DNA of 64,000 nucleotides from Allofustis seminis DSM 15817 (GCF_000374325.1 NZ_KB894083.1:41644-105643), one strand, 5' to 3'. Counted from the stretch's first letter, positions 33,219-43,456 are shown. Program-made: numbers and translations. The notes: a model not told the origin generated them from the sequence alone.

Positions 33219-33254
33219 AAAAAATGCCTGACCACTGTTGGTCAGGCATTTTTA
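33219..33254. terminator. Bidirectional terminator between manA and nagB
   Basis: Stem AAAAATGCCTGACC / GGTCAGGCATTTTT, A-run and T-run on both sides, between two converging genes. Confidence 0.93.
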
Positions 33255-33267
33255 TTTCATATGAAAT

Positions 33268-33990
33268 TTATAAATTTTTCAATTGGCTTGCTGCGGCTTC
33301 ATCAATAATGAAAATCGCATGGTCATGACGCTGCAAGATACTTGCTGGAACTGCCTCCGTAACTGGACCTTCCAATGTATGAGCAATCGCTTCGGCTTTA
33401 TTTTCACCATAAGCGATCAATAGTATTTGTTTTGCAGCCATAATGGATGCCAGTCCCATAGAATATGCATAGCGTGGCACTTCATCTGCTGAATCAAAGA
33501 AACGTTTATTAGCTTCAATCGTGGAAGGCGTAAGATGAACTTTGCTAGTTTTCCCTTCAAAGCTTGATCCTGGTTCATTGAACCCGATATGTGCATTGTT
33601 ACCAATTCCTAAGATTTGTAAGTCGATAGGATGAGTGGAAAGAACTTCATCGTAGCGTTCAAGCTCCGTATCAGAAGGTGCCATGCCATTTGGAATATAA
33701 GTTTCTTTAAATGGTTTTTGATTGAATAAATGTTCTTTCATGAAAGTTGCATAACTTTGCGGATGGTCCGCTGTCAGCCCGATATATTCATCCAAATTCA
33801 CGCCAACAACTTGGCTAAAATCTAGATCGCTAGCGACCATATTCTCATAGAGCGTTTCTGGAGTGCTACCTGTTGCTAATCCCAATGTTTTCATCCCATT
33901 TTCAAGGGCTTGTTGCACAATTTCAAACGCTTTTTGTCCACCTTCAACTTTATCTTTTACAACAATCACTTTTATATTATTTTTTGTCAT
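33268..33990 (-). CDS. nagB: Glucosamine-6-phosphate deaminase
   Basis: 240 residues. LGLATGSTPETLY, VNLDEYIGL (catalytic Asp) and LGIGNNAHIGFNEPG are intact. Converts glucosamine-6-P to fructose-6-P plus ammonia, which ties amino-sugar use to central metabolism. Start at 33990 after GGAGG. Downstream of nadE by 13 bases, probably co-transcribed. Confidence 0.95.
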   Translation of the reverse strand: MTKNNIKVIVVKDKVEGGQKAFEIVQQALENGMKTLGLATGSTPETLYENMVASDLDFSQVVGVNLDEYIGLTADHPQSYATFMKEHLFNQKPFKETYIPNGMAPSDTELERYDEVLSTHPIDLQILGIGNNAHIGFNEPGSSFEGKTSKVHLTPSTIEANKRFFDSADEVPRYAYSMGLASIMAAKQILLIAYGENKAEAIAHTLEGPVTEAVPASILQRHDHAIFIIDEAAASQLKNL

Positions 33991-34003
33991 CAAGGGGTTC
34001 CTC

Positions 34004-34843
34004 CTATCCCTTATCTTTATTTTTCCAAAAATTATCAAAAATTGTAATGGGTAAGTGCCGCTTATGTTGTGAATTTAAATATAATCTTTCAATACATTTG
34101 CGATCTTCTTCAGCAACGGTGCGTCCTTCCAAATAATCATCAATTGCCTTATAACTTACCCCTAATGCCACTTCATCAGGTTGTGCGGGAACTTTTTCTT
34201 CTAGATCAGCCGTTGGAATTTTTTCATAAAAGGCTGCTGGTGCACCTAGTGCTTTTAACATCGCGGCACCTTGGCGCTTATTAAGGCGGTAGAGTGGCAC
34301 TAAATCGCTCGCCCCATCACCAAATTTCGTATAAAAGCCGACAACACTTTCAGCAGCATGATCCGTTCCTAATACGACCCCTGCACAAGCTGTTGCAATC
34401 GCATATTGGACGATCATACGTTGGCGGGCTTTGATATTTCCTTTATTGAAATCAGATATTGAAACCCCTGCACGTTGCAAGCTATCAACTGTTGCATCGA
34501 CCGCTGGCTTAATATCGACAGTGCACACTCGATCTGGTGCAATCCACCGAATCACTTCTTGAGCAAAAGCTTCATCAATCTGTTCACCATAAGGAAGCCG
34601 TACCGCAATAAATTTATAAGCGTCATCACCTGTTTCTTTTCGCAATTGTGCTACAGCTTGTTGGGCTAATTTTCCTAAAAGGGTAGAATCTTGACCGCCA
34701 GAAATTCCTAAAACAAGTGTCTTTAAAAAAGGATATGCTTGCATATAATCCTTCATCAATTGAATGCTTTTATTAATCTCTTCTTCAGGATGAATACAAG
34801 GCTTGACTTTCATTTCTTTTATAACTTGTTTTTGTAAATTCAT
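34004..34843 (-). CDS. nadE: NAD synthetase, ammonia-dependent
   Basis: 279 residues, the short form without an N-terminal glutaminase (nitrilase) domain. The PP-loop [11 protein letters not shown] is intact. Uses free ammonia to convert deamido-NAD to NAD. The ATG at 34843 follows AAGGAG. Forms a salvage pair with pncB, 10 bases upstream. nagB just downstream releases ammonia, a suggestive but unproven link. Confidence 0.95.
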   Translation of the reverse strand: MNLQKQVIKEMKVKPCIHPEEEINKSIQLMKDYMQAYPFLKTLVLGISGGQDSTLLGKLAQQAVAQLRKETGDDAYKFIAVRLPYGEQIDEAFAQEVIRWIAPDRVCTVDIKPAVDATVDSLQRAGVSISDFNKGNIKARQRMIVQYAIATACAGVVLGTDHAAESVVGFYTKFGDGASDLVPLYRLNKRQGAAMLKALGAPAAFYEKIPTADLEEKVPAQPDEVALGVSYKAIDDYLEGRTVAEEDRKCIERLYLNSQHKRHLPITIFDNFWKNKDKG

Positions 34844-34853
34844 TATACGCTCC

Positions 34854-36332
34854 TTACTCCATTTCAGTAAATGTTTTTTTTGCACTCGAAAGACTTCTAA
34901 AATGGTGGACCGTTTCTGCCTTGACATCAAATAATTCTTTTGACAAATCAACAGGGTATTGTTCTGGATTTAAGAGTCGTTTCGTTTCTTCCCATTGTTC
35001 TGCCAGACTTTTCATTGCATATTCGCGTACTTCTTGAATGGTTGGCACTTGATATACTAACTCGCCATCCACATAAATATCTTCCAAAAGTGGACGTGCA
35101 GTGAAGTCTTTTACCCATTTATTAATATATGTATATTGCGGATGGAACATAAAGAGTTCTTTTTCTAAATCTGGACGTTCATGAGCTAAAGCGATAATAT
35201 CTCCTTCAGGCTTCGTATTGTGATGTGAGCGAATGCGCCACACTTGTTTTTTGCCTGGTGTTGAAATTTTGGATAAGTTTGAGGTGAGTTTGAGGGTATG
35301 TTGCATTTGACCATGGTCATCTTCGACCGAGACGAGTTTATATACGGCACCTAAAGCTGGATGATCATATGCCGTAATCATCTTTGTTCCAATTCCCCAA
35401 GAATCAATTTTTGCACCTTGCATTTTCAAACTTAAAATAGTTTCTGCATCTAAATTATTTGAAGCGACAATAATTGCATCAGGATATCCAGCGGCATCTA
35501 ATAATTCGCGAATTCTTTTTGATTGATAAGAAAGGTCCCCCGAATCCAAACGTACACCTAAGAAGTTGATCTTGTCACCTAATTCATCTGCCACGCGAAT
35601 CGCATTAGGGACACCTGATTCAATTGAATTATAAGTATCGACTAAAAAGATGCAATTCTTATGAGTCTCAGCATAGGCGCGAAATGCTGTATACTCATCG
35701 CGGTAGGCTTGCACCAATGAGTGAGCATGTGTACCGCTTGCTGGAATCCCAAAAAGTTTAGCCGCCCGCACGTTGCTTGTGGACTCTACACCGCCAATAT
35801 ATGTCGCACGTGCTCCCCAAAGTGCAGCATCTAATTCTTGTGCACGGCGTGAACCGAATTCCATCACAACATCTGAGCCAGCTGCTGTTTTTATTTTGCT
35901 TGCTTTAGTTGCAATTAGTGTCTGAAAATTCACCACATTTAGTAGCATCGTTTCTAATAGCTGGCAATCTAGGATGGGTCCTTCCACTTGCATGAGCGGT
36001 TCTTGTTCAAAGGCGACTTCTCCTTCACGAAATGAACGAATCGTTCCACGAAAGCGCCAATTTTTCAAATAATCAAGAAATTCTTCTGGATAACCAACTT
36101 CTTTTCGCAAATAATCAATATCGCTTGCTGTAAATCGAAATTTCTCGATGCATTGGATGACTCGCTCCAAGCCAGCAAAAAGAGTGTAGCCCATGCCAAA
36201 TGGATTATTGCGATAATACACTTCAAAGACTGCTTTTCGTTGCGCAATTCCTTCCTTAAAATAAGTATATGCCATATTAATCTCATATAAATCGGTATGC
36301 ACTGCAATACTATCATCTGGATATTTATACAT
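34854..36332 (-). CDS. pncB: Nicotinate phosphoribosyltransferase
   Basis: 492 residues. [13 protein letters not shown] at the N-terminus, EFGSRRAQ and GVRLDSGDL (PRPP site) are typical. Makes nicotinate mononucleotide from nicotinate, feeding NadE. Operon pncB-nadE-nagB. Confidence 0.95.
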   Translation of the reverse strand: MYKYPDDSIAVHTDLYEINMAYTYFKEGIAQRKAVFEVYYRNNPFGMGYTLFAGLERVIQCIEKFRFTASDIDYLRKEVGYPEEFLDYLKNWRFRGTIRSFREGEVAFEQEPLMQVEGPILDCQLLETMLLNVVNFQTLIATKASKIKTAAGSDVVMEFGSRRAQELDAALWGARATYIGGVESTSNVRAAKLFGIPASGTHAHSLVQAYRDEYTAFRAYAETHKNCIFLVDTYNSIESGVPNAIRVADELGDKINFLGVRLDSGDLSYQSKRIRELLDAAGYPDAIIVASNNLDAETILSLKMQGAKIDSWGIGTKMITAYDHPALGAVYKLVSVEDDHGQMQHTLKLTSNLSKISTPGKKQVWRIRSHHNTKPEGDIIALAHERPDLEKELFMFHPQYTYINKWVKDFTARPLLEDIYVDGELVYQVPTIQEVREYAMKSLAEQWEETKRLLNPEQYPVDLSKELFDVKAETVHHFRSLSSAKKTFTEME

Positions 36333-36399
36333 GAGTTGTATCTCCCTTCATCTTTACTAGCCATTATATCACTTTTATGAAAAACACGCTTGAAATATA

Positions 36400-36424
36400 A
36401 AAAAAGAGGTCATTATATGACCTC
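36400..36424 (-). terminator. Terminator after the small HTH gene
   Basis: Minus-strand stem GAGGTCAT / ATGACCTC with a 3-base loop and a long T-run. Confidence 0.85.
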
Positions 36425-36452
36425 CTAGGCATTTAATTGAATGTATCCGCCG

Positions 36453-36662
36453 TTAGATATCTTTAATTTTATGGCGATTTTTGTTGATATAATCTTGCAG
36501 CCTTAATGCAATATGTAGCCGCATATTTTCAATCAAACAACCATTTGTCCGATAGTTATCAATCGTTTGATGAGGAATCCCTGTCTCTTTGTGAATTTTA
36601 TATGATGTAATATCACTTTCTAACAGTAGCATTTCAATATCCTTTACTTGGACAGAAAGCAT
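36453..36662 (-). CDS. Small helix-turn-helix protein
   Basis: 69 residues. The middle (ITSYKIHKETGIPHQTIDNYR) is a helix-turn-helix of the XRE-like type with little else around it. The ATG at 36662 is preceded by GGAGGGAG. Single gene with its own promoter and terminator. An inverted repeat lies over the promoter, so autoregulation is likely. The target genes are unknown; the Trk operon lies 120 bases upstream and ends toward it. Confidence 0.65.
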   Translation of the reverse strand: MLSVQVKDIEMLLLESDITSYKIHKETGIPHQTIDNYRTNGCLIENMRLHIALRLQDYINKNRHKIKDI

Positions 36663-36714
36663 GGACTCCCTCCTTTTCACCATATTTTATCCGTTGTGGT
36701 TCCGTTTACATCTC

Positions 36715-36779
36715 ATTGTGGTAATAATTATTAAAGTTGTCAAGAACAATTTAAATTGCATATAAATATCATTACCACA
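36715..36779 (-). promoter_or_regulatory. Promoter of the small HTH gene with flanking inverted repeat
   Basis: -35 TTGACA (36743-36738) and -10 CACAAT (36720-36715) with a 17-base spacer on the minus strand. TGTGGTAAT at 36717-36725 overlaps the -10 region and its complement ATTACCACA lies at 36771-36779, upstream of the -35: a possible looping operator. Confidence 0.55.
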
Positions 36780-36781
36780 GC

Positions 36782-38284
36782 TTAATTTTTTATTGAGGCA
36801 AAAGAAGAATCATTGCGGCGAAACATTTTTCGTTTTAATTGCTGAACAGTGAGATGAACGCCAAGCAAAAGTACATAAATTTCAAGGCGACCTAAAATCA
36901 TCCCCACAATTTCAACAATCAAGGTAATGGTTGGACTATTAGGGTTGGTGACACCTGCCGATAAGCCAACAGTGCTCAATGAGGATGCAAATTCAAAAAA
37001 GGCATGGCTCAGATTGACATTGGAATCTAGCGCAATAATGGTCGACCCTACAAGATAAACAAGCAAATACAAACCGAAATAGCCAAATGTATCACTAACA
37101 ACATCTGCATCAATGACTTGTTTGCCTTGAACTTTATAATAAGTTTCTACTTGGACTTGGTTTTTTGGCAAAAAGCGTTTTTTGATATTCATCCAAGCAA
37201 TACGAATGATCAAATAAGCACGTGTAAGTTTCAATCCGCCAGCAGTTGAACCGATACCACCCCCGATAATCATCGCGATAACGATGACTGCAAAGGTAAC
37301 AGATGGCCAAGTCGTATAATCCACCGTTGCAAATCCAGATGTCGAAAAGGCAGACACTGTATTAAAGAATGCTTGACGAATGCTTTCAACAATACCCATA
37401 TCAGTACCTTGAACAAGTGATAAAGCAGCAATGCCCACTAAAACAATCGTAAGGACTACAAGGAAACGCATCTCACTGACACGCCATGCTCTCTTCCATT
37501 GTCTTTGTGCCATCAGGAGCAACACGCCAAAGTTAGTGGTCCCAATCAACATTAATAATGCAGTAACCATTTCAATGCTGACACTGTTGTACTCACCGAT
37601 ACTTAAAAGCTTGGTAGAAAAACCCCCAGTCGACAAAGCACACATTGCATGATTAAGACTGTCAAATAATGGCATACCAACCATCATATATAATCCAGTC
37701 CCCACAATTAAAAGCACGCTATACATTAAGATAATTGTTTGAACGGTTGATTTAATATTTGGGCGCAGACGATCGGGATGCCCTTCTGCATCATAAAGAG
37801 ACATTGAATGTTTGCCACGCAAGAGTACAATCACCATCATGACGAAGCCTAGCCCTCCTGCATATTGCATAAAGCTTCGATGAAATAGAAAAATCTGCGG
37901 TGTTTTTGTGACATCCATTGTTGAAAGTCCCGTCGTTGTCCAGCCGCTTGTTGCTTCAAAAATTGCACGTAAAAATGGCAACTGACCCGCGAGCACAAAA
38001 GGAAGTGCTCCCACTAAGATACCAAAAAGCCAAGCAAAAGTTACAACTTGTGAATTAAAGCGCAACTGTTCTTTCCATGCCGTTAATTCTTTCATTTGAA
38101 AGCGCGCAGAAATAATGAGTCCTAATAAAACAGACACTCCACCTGGGATAAGAAAATCTGCAATATACATCATATCTGTCGGATAAAAAGGAAGAATAAC
38201 TAACGGTGTCATGACAAGTACGCCAATCACAATCATAAGCTTACCGTATGCAGAACCGTCATTCCAAAGTTGATTGAGCGTCAT
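36782..38284 (-). CDS. trkH: TrkH/KtrB-family potassium transporter membrane subunit
   Basis: 500 residues, 10 or more hydrophobic segments. The four selectivity-filter loops are visible: TSGWTTTGLS, ALSTGGFSTK, AFSTSGFATVD and SLSTVGLSAG, each with the key Gly. Imports potassium. Overlaps the trkA gene upstream by 4 bases. Gating would be by the two NAD-binding proteins encoded next to it. Confidence 0.93.
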   Translation of the reverse strand: MTLNQLWNDGSAYGKLMIVIGVLVMTPLVILPFYPTDMMYIADFLIPGGVSVLLGLIISARFQMKELTAWKEQLRFNSQVVTFAWLFGILVGALPFVLAGQLPFLRAIFEATSGWTTTGLSTMDVTKTPQIFLFHRSFMQYAGGLGFVMMVIVLLRGKHSMSLYDAEGHPDRLRPNIKSTVQTIILMYSVLLIVGTGLYMMVGMPLFDSLNHAMCALSTGGFSTKLLSIGEYNSVSIEMVTALLMLIGTTNFGVLLLMAQRQWKRAWRVSEMRFLVVLTIVLVGIAALSLVQGTDMGIVESIRQAFFNTVSAFSTSGFATVDYTTWPSVTFAVIVIAMIIGGGIGSTAGGLKLTRAYLIIRIAWMNIKKRFLPKNQVQVETYYKVQGKQVIDADVVSDTFGYFGLYLLVYLVGSTIIALDSNVNLSHAFFEFASSLSTVGLSAGVTNPNSPTITLIVEIVGMILGRLEIYVLLLGVHLTVQQLKRKMFRRNDSSFASIKN

Positions 38285-38961
38285 AAGGTTTCACTCGCTT
38301 TCCCAGTCAAGACTTCGATCGCTTTGACTTCTTGATGATGTGTAGCTAGCAGTACTAAGACATCTCCGCGATGAATGGTCGTTTCACCACTTGGAATAAT
38401 CGTATAATCTTCACGCAAGATTGTTCCGATAATGACATCTTTTGGAAGATTGATATCAATCAAGCACTGACCGATCACTGGAGACTCTCTCGTAATTGGC
38501 ACTTCAGCAATTTGGACACGTCCTTCGCCGACAGGAATCACATGTGCCATGGCACTTAAGACCGCCTCTTGTTTAATGACTTCAGAGAGCATGGACATCG
38601 CACTCACAACGCCGTCAATGCCCATATCATAGAAAAATTGTTTTTTCAATGAATCTTCTAGCAAGCAGATCGTTCGTTTGACGCCGAATTTTTCTTTAGC
38701 TAATTGACAGAAGACGAGATTATTTTCATCATTATTGGTCAATGCGATTGCAATATCGGCTTCACTTGCAAGTGCCTCATCTAAAATATATGGACGAGTT
38801 CCATCGCCTTGAATCACGCGAATCCCATCAATAAGTGCTAATCGAGCACATACATCGCGTGAATGGTTGATAATTGTCACTTGATAGTTTGTTTCGAGCA
38901 GTAAGTGCACGAGCTCGCTCGTATTTTTAAAGCCGCCCATAATTAATACATTTTTACGCAA
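38281..38961 (-). CDS. trkA: TrkA-type gating protein, N and C domains
   Basis: 226 residues: a Rossmann NAD-binding domain (VLIMGGFKNTSELV...), then a TrkA-C (RCK-C) domain from about 140 (VQIAEVPITRESPVIGQ). The glycine pattern in the first half is non-canonical (GGFKNT rather than GxGxxG), so nucleotide binding may have changed. The TTG at 38961 has AGGGGG 8 bases before; a GTG at 38970 is an alternative. Overlaps the previous gene by a few bases. Confidence 0.88.
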   Translation of the reverse strand: MRKNVLIMGGFKNTSELVHLLLETNYQVTIINHSRDVCARLALIDGIRVIQGDGTRPYILDEALASEADIAIALTNNDENNLVFCQLAKEKFGVKRTICLLEDSLKKQFFYDMGIDGVVSAMSMLSEVIKQEAVLSAMAHVIPVGEGRVQIAEVPITRESPVIGQCLIDINLPKDVIIGTILREDYTIIPSGETTIHRGDVLVLLATHHQEVKAIEVLTGKASETL

Positions 38962-39376
38962 TGAATTCACCCCCTGAACACATTGTTAACACTTTGTTGA
39001 CAGATAGAAGTGTTGGACAGACGATCTTAAATCCTTTTTCTTGATAAGCGGAGACTAATTCTGGATCGGTCAAGCGAATGACGACATCTTCAACATGATA
39101 GCGGTGGATTAATAATTCACCTAGCAAAATATTAACATTGTCCACATCGGTTACGATGATGGCTGTTTTCATTTCGTTGATCTCTGCTTCTTCCAACACG
39201 CTAATTTGCGTTGCATCACCGACAACGCTAATACCGCTGAAAGATGCATTCAATTTTTTGAATGCTAATTCTGAACGATCAATGATGACAACATTTTGTG
39301 TATCTTCCGATAGGTTACGCGCGATACTTGCACCAAGACGCCCACACCCGATAATTAATGTGTTTGCTTTTCCCAT
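38954..39376 (-). CDS. TrkA-N domain protein without C domain
   Basis: 140 residues: a single NAD-binding domain with a proper LIIGCGRLGASIA, then VVIDRSELAF and GDATQISVLEEA. The RCK-C domain is missing. Together with the next gene it adds up to N-N-C, as if the four-domain E. coli TrkA had been divided in two and lost one C domain. The two proteins probably form a mixed gating ring on TrkH. Confidence 0.88.
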   Translation of the reverse strand: MGKANTLIIGCGRLGASIARNLSEDTQNVVIIDRSELAFKKLNASFSGISVVGDATQISVLEEAEINEMKTAIIVTDVDNVNILLGELLIHRYHVEDVVIRLTDPELVSAYQEKGFKIVCPTLLSVNKVLTMCSGGEFIA

Positions 39377-39398
39377 TTTTTCCTCTTCCTTCTAATTC

Positions 39399-39731
39399 TT
39401 ATATATTAACTGTTTCACATTCGTCACTGTCAAAGATGAATTTTTTTTGATCTGCTGTTTTAAATGTTCCCATATGAATTAAGTTCAAACGTGCAGGTAA
39501 AAAAGTAGGATCCAAATCCCATGCTGCGCGAAAATGTTTCATGGCCAGTGGATGATCTCCGGTCACTTCCAACAAAATCCCATATAAATTATGAGGGAGT
39601 GCAGCATGTGGATTCTCACAAATCGCTTGGATAATCATTTCTTCGCATTCATGATAATGACAGAGTGCCAATTCACTTTTTATTTTTTGTGGTAAAGTGA
39701 CTGGCTCTTTAGGATTGGCAGTGTTTTTCAT
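39399..39731 (-). CDS. Small TPR-like protein of the potassium locus
   Basis: 110 residues with tetratricopeptide-like helices (PHNLYGILLEVTGDHPLAMKHFRAAWDLDP). First gene of the trk unit, 22 bases from the TrkA-N gene. Similar small TPR proteins occur next to KdpDE-like systems; the role is unknown, perhaps an adaptor. Confidence 0.7.
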   Translation of the reverse strand: MKNTANPKEPVTLPQKIKSELALCHYHECEEMIIQAICENPHAALPHNLYGILLEVTGDHPLAMKHFRAAWDLDPTFLPARLNLIHMGTFKTADQKKFIFDSDECETVNI

Positions 39732-39823
39732 GACGTTTCCTCCTCTTTCTTACGCCTATCTTACACCGCATCATGTGAAAGTGGTGTGAGGAAAAAAGTG
39801 TTTGTGTGAGAATGCTGTGAGAA

Positions 39824-39910
39824 TAAAAAAAGACCGAAAAACGTTTGGCATAAAACCAACCCCACAATACATTGGTAGGTTGTATTTCATTTCAATGTTT
39901 TTCGGTCTTA
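39824..39910 (-). terminator. Long terminator hairpin after the response-regulator gene
   Basis: Outer stem AAGACCGAAAAAC / GTTTTTCGGTCTT with an inner CAACC / GGTTG arm and a T7 run on the minus strand. It separates the two-component genes from the TPR-trk unit downstream. Confidence 0.8.
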
Positions 39911-39911
39911 A

Positions 39912-40607
39912 TTATTGGTCGGTCAAACGATAGCCGACACCTATTTCTGTTTTAATGTAGCGCGGTTTTGCAGGATTTTCTTCAATCTTTCTTCGAAGTC
40001 CAGCAAGTAGCGCTCGTAAAGCTTGGGTATCTGTTCCATATTCATAGCCATATAATTCTTTTAGCAGCTGCTGATGTGTTACAACTTTGCCTTGATTTTT
40101 GAATAAATAAGCTAACAATTGAAATTCCAAAGGTGTCAAATGGACATCTTCTTGGGCAAGACGGGCTTGACGGCGGTCGATATCAAGAATAAGGTCGCCC
40201 ACTGAAAAAATAGGGGCACGTTCATTATTCATTTGACTTAAATGCCGCAGCGATACCTTAATGCGTGCTAAAAGTTCTGATGATGAAAAAGGCTTCGTTA
40301 AATAATCATCCGCTCCTAAATCCAATGCTTTTATTTTTTCGCATTCTTGGTCACGTGCTGACACGACAATAATCGGAGCTTGCGACCATTCACGCACCTT
40401 TTGAATAACTTCAGCACCATCATAATCCGGCAATCCTAAATCTAAGATAATTAAATCAATCGCTTGCGTTACAAAAATTGATAGCCCTTCTTGAGCAGTA
40501 TCCGCCACCTGACATTGGAAGCCTTTTTCGGTCAAGAAATATTCCATAAAGTGACGAATTTGAGGATCATCTTCAATAATTAATAAGCGATTATTAATGG
40601 GTATCAT
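39912..40607 (-). CDS. kdpE: OmpR/PhoB-family response regulator, KdpE-like
   Basis: 231 residues. Receiver domain with acidic IIEDD and the phosphorylation Asp in DLIILDLGLPDYDGAE, Lys in LTKPFSSSELL, then a winged-helix DNA-binding domain ending IKTEIGVGYRL. The ATG at 40607 is 9 bases after GGAGG. Overlaps the kinase gene by 14 bases. No kdpFABC is present here; its place beside trkH/trkA suggests it controls Trk-type uptake. Confidence 0.9.
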   Translation of the reverse strand: MIPINNRLLIIEDDPQIRHFMEYFLTEKGFQCQVADTAQEGLSIFVTQAIDLIILDLGLPDYDGAEVIQKVREWSQAPIIVVSARDQECEKIKALDLGADDYLTKPFSSSELLARIKVSLRHLSQMNNERAPIFSVGDLILDIDRRQARLAQEDVHLTPLEFQLLAYLFKNQGKVVTHQQLLKELYGYEYGTDTQALRALLAGLRRKIEENPAKPRYIKTEIGVGYRLTDQ

Positions 40608-41994
40608 GCGACTCATCCTCCTTTTGCAGTGGCAATGTAATCACAAATTCAGCCCCCGAATGTTCCTTTATATTGCTGACAGAAATATGTCCATTGTGAG
40701 CATGGACAATGGCTTGGACAATGGCTAGCCCTAATCCCGTTCCTCGTCCACGATCATTTGTTCCACGATTCGTGTAAAACATCTCAAATACATGGGGTAA
40801 ATCTTTTTCAGCAATACCTGGTCCGAAATCTCGAACATGAATTGCAACATGGTCGGTCATTTTCTTCACTTGAATGGTAATTTTAGGTTGTGCCGTTGCT
40901 GAACGAATTGAATTCTCAAGCAAGTTGAAGATGACTTGTGCCATTAATTTTGCATCCATTGGCACTAAAAGCAAGTCATTGGGGGCATCGACTTCAATTT
41001 GAATATGACCATTCATGCGTTCTGCACGTTCAATGGCAACCCCCAACACTTCTTCTAATGGCTCGATCGTTTTGTGCAACTGCAGATCGCCTGTTTGGAC
41101 ACGTGTTAGACTCAAAATATTCTCTACCATTGAAGTGAGCCATGTCGCTTCCTTATAAATATCGTGCGCTAATTTTTTGACTTCATCTTTTTCAGACATT
41201 TGCTGAATCCATTCGCTACTACCCATAATTGATGTTAGCGGTGTGCGTAGATCATGAGAGATGCTTCGTAACAAATTCGAGCGCAGTCTTTCTTTTTCGA
41301 TTTTTCTTTCTGCGGCTTGTCGTTGCTGTAAATGTTCAATTCTCTCTAGTGAAATGGCAATATTTTCAATGATTGACTCAACTAAATCTTCTTGCATCAC
41401 ATTCATATTTTCTTTATTTTCTGCAGGAATGATTCCATAGACGGGCACTTGTTTTTTTATTTTTAAAGATAGTGGCATTTTATTGGTTGGAAGAGGCTGC
41501 GGCAATTGTTTCACAAGCTCCACTTCATCAATGGTTAGTGCTTGTTTCAATGCTTGCGTCCCTGCTTCTAGCGTCTCTTCTTCCGTATGGACATCTAGCA
41601 AGCGGTCTGTCAATTGATAGAGAATCTTGAATTTTCGGCTGACTTGCTGCGAATGGTCATGTGCCTCTTTCAAGTGCATCACTAATGTATTCATAATAAT
41701 CGAAACAATGACCAAAAAGATCAATGTAATAATCCAGTCCGATTGCGTTACTCGCAATGTAAAATAAGGCTCTGTAAATAGCCAATTAATTAGGAGTGCC
41801 GAAGCAAATGATTGAAATAATCCATAACTGCGTTGATTCGTAAATTGCGCCGTCAGAATAACCGCCAATAAATAAAACATCACAATATTTGCACTTTGCA
41901 CATTATAATAATGCAACAGTCCACTTGCAATGGTCGCCGCCAACAACAAACTTACTGTAATGGTAATATGATATAATGTCGTTTTATTTTTCAT
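40594..41994 (-). CDS. kdpD: KdpD-like sensor histidine kinase, truncated form
   Basis: 466 residues, about half of classical KdpD (900). The N-terminal KdpD/Usp cytoplasmic part is missing; it begins with the four-helix DUF4118 membrane domain (about 10-105), then a GAF-like region, HisKA with SISHDLRTPLTS, N-box ENSIRSA, and G-boxes DFGPGIAEKD and GTGLGLAI. It probably senses potassium or turgor and phosphorylates the overlapping KdpE-like regulator. Confidence 0.9.
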   Translation of the reverse strand: MKNKTTLYHITITVSLLLAATIASGLLHYYNVQSANIVMFYLLAVILTAQFTNQRSYGLFQSFASALLINWLFTEPYFTLRVTQSDWIITLIFLVIVSIIMNTLVMHLKEAHDHSQQVSRKFKILYQLTDRLLDVHTEEETLEAGTQALKQALTIDEVELVKQLPQPLPTNKMPLSLKIKKQVPVYGIIPAENKENMNVMQEDLVESIIENIAISLERIEHLQQRQAAERKIEKERLRSNLLRSISHDLRTPLTSIMGSSEWIQQMSEKDEVKKLAHDIYKEATWLTSMVENILSLTRVQTGDLQLHKTIEPLEEVLGVAIERAERMNGHIQIEVDAPNDLLLVPMDAKLMAQVIFNLLENSIRSATAQPKITIQVKKMTDHVAIHVRDFGPGIAEKDLPHVFEMFYTNRGTNDRGRGTGLGLAIVQAIVHAHNGHISVSNIKEHSGAEFVITLPLQKEDESHDTH

Positions 41995-42136
41995 TTAGCA
42001 CCCCTCCTTTTTTACTCTTATAAATCGTTTCCATTTTAGATGAAACGCTGTTTGAAAACAACTTTCCAAATACTACATTTCTTCTATTACAATATGGTAC
42101 AATGAGCGAAAGAAGTCAATGAGAAAGGAGAAAAAG

Positions 42137-43456
42137 ATGTCAGAACTTTCAAATAAACCATCGCGTACACAACCGATCGTTTTCAAAGATCCTGTTCATG
42201 ATTATATTCATGTCGATGACCGTCTAATTTTACAATTAATCGACTCAAAAGAATTTCAACGTCTACGCCGCATTAAACAACTAGGCACTTCGCAATACAC
42301 TTTTCATGGAGCTGAACATTCGCGATTTTCTCATTCACTAGGTGTCTATGAATTGACACGATTGATTACTGACCGCTTTGCGCGCTACTATGCGCATCAA
42401 TGGGATAGTCAGGAGCAATTTGTTGCGCTCTGTGCTGCCTTACTCCACGATATTGGTCATGGCCCTTTTTCACATACATTTGAAAAAATTTTCAAAACAG
42501 ATCATGAAGCAATTACACAACAAATTATTCTAAACCCTGCGACACAAGTCCACCACATCTTACAACATGCTGGAGAAGATTTTCCGGCACAAGTCGCCAG
42601 TGTCATCGCAAAAACTTATCCCAACCCGCAGGTCGTTCAGCTTATCTCCAGCCAAATGGATGCGGACCGCATGGATTATCTATTGCGCGATGCCTATTTT
42701 ACAGGCGTTAGTTATGGTAATTTTGATTTGAGTCGCATTTTGCGTGTGATACGTCCGTATACACAAGGTATCGCTTTTTCGTATGCAGGAATGCACGCCG
42801 TAGAAGATTATGTTGTCAGTCGCTATCAAATGTATATGCAAGTCTATTTCCACCCCGTTTCCCGTGGCATGGAAGTGACGCTTGACCGTTTATTAACACG
42901 TGCAAAAGATTTATATTTAGCAGGGCAATTAGATATATTGCCGCCTTTTCTTGAACCTTTTTTTGACAATCATTATACATTGCACGACTATCTCGCCCTT
43001 GATGATGCTGTACTTATCACAGCCATCGGCCTATTTTGCCAAAGTAAAGACACTATTTTAAGTACGCTGGCGCAAATGTTTTATAATCGTAAACCACTAA
43101 AATCTGTAGAATTTGATGGAAAAAATCAGACAGAAATCGTTGAGAAATTACGCCATCTTGTTGAAAAAGCAGGCTATCCTTTACAATATTTCACACAAAT
43201 CAATCGCAGCTCTGATCTATCTTATGACTATTCATTGAAAGGACAATCGCCTATTATCTTAATGAATCCAGATGATTCTTTGGTTGAATTAAGTACTGCC
43301 AGCCCTATTGTCAAAATCTTGAGCGACCATCTTCATGGTAACCAGCGCCTTTATGTCCCAGCAGAATTCTTATCGACTTCAGCAGATATACCTTTTGATG
43401 TACAAGTATTGCGACAACAATTTCTAAAACATATTCACAATGGACATATTATCTAA
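42137..43456 (+). CDS. HD-domain phosphohydrolase (dGTPase-like)
   Basis: 439 residues. HD motif residues: SRFSHSLGVYEL and LLHDIGHGPFSHTFE, then SQMDADRMDYLLRDA, shared with SAMHD1/Dgt-like proteins of the YwfO type (dNTP triphosphohydrolase in E. faecalis and B. subtilis relatives). Probably hydrolyses dNTPs. AGGAG precedes the ATG at 42137. Extended -10 TGGTACAAT about 45 bases upstream. Its terminator has been split by a mobile element. Confidence 0.88.
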   Translation: MSELSNKPSRTQPIVFKDPVHDYIHVDDRLILQLIDSKEFQRLRRIKQLGTSQYTFHGAEHSRFSHSLGVYELTRLITDRFARYYAHQWDSQEQFVALCAALLHDIGHGPFSHTFEKIFKTDHEAITQQIILNPATQVHHILQHAGEDFPAQVASVIAKTYPNPQVVQLISSQMDADRMDYLLRDAYFTGVSYGNFDLSRILRVIRPYTQGIAFSYAGMHAVEDYVVSRYQMYMQVYFHPVSRGMEVTLDRLLTRAKDLYLAGQLDILPPFLEPFFDNHYTLHDYLALDDAVLITAIGLFCQSKDTILSTLAQMFYNRKPLKSVEFDGKNQTEIVEKLRHLVEKAGYPLQYFTQINRSSDLSYDYSLKGQSPIILMNPDDSLVELSTASPIVKILSDHLHGNQRLYVPAEFLSTSADIPFDVQVLRQQFLKHIHNGHII

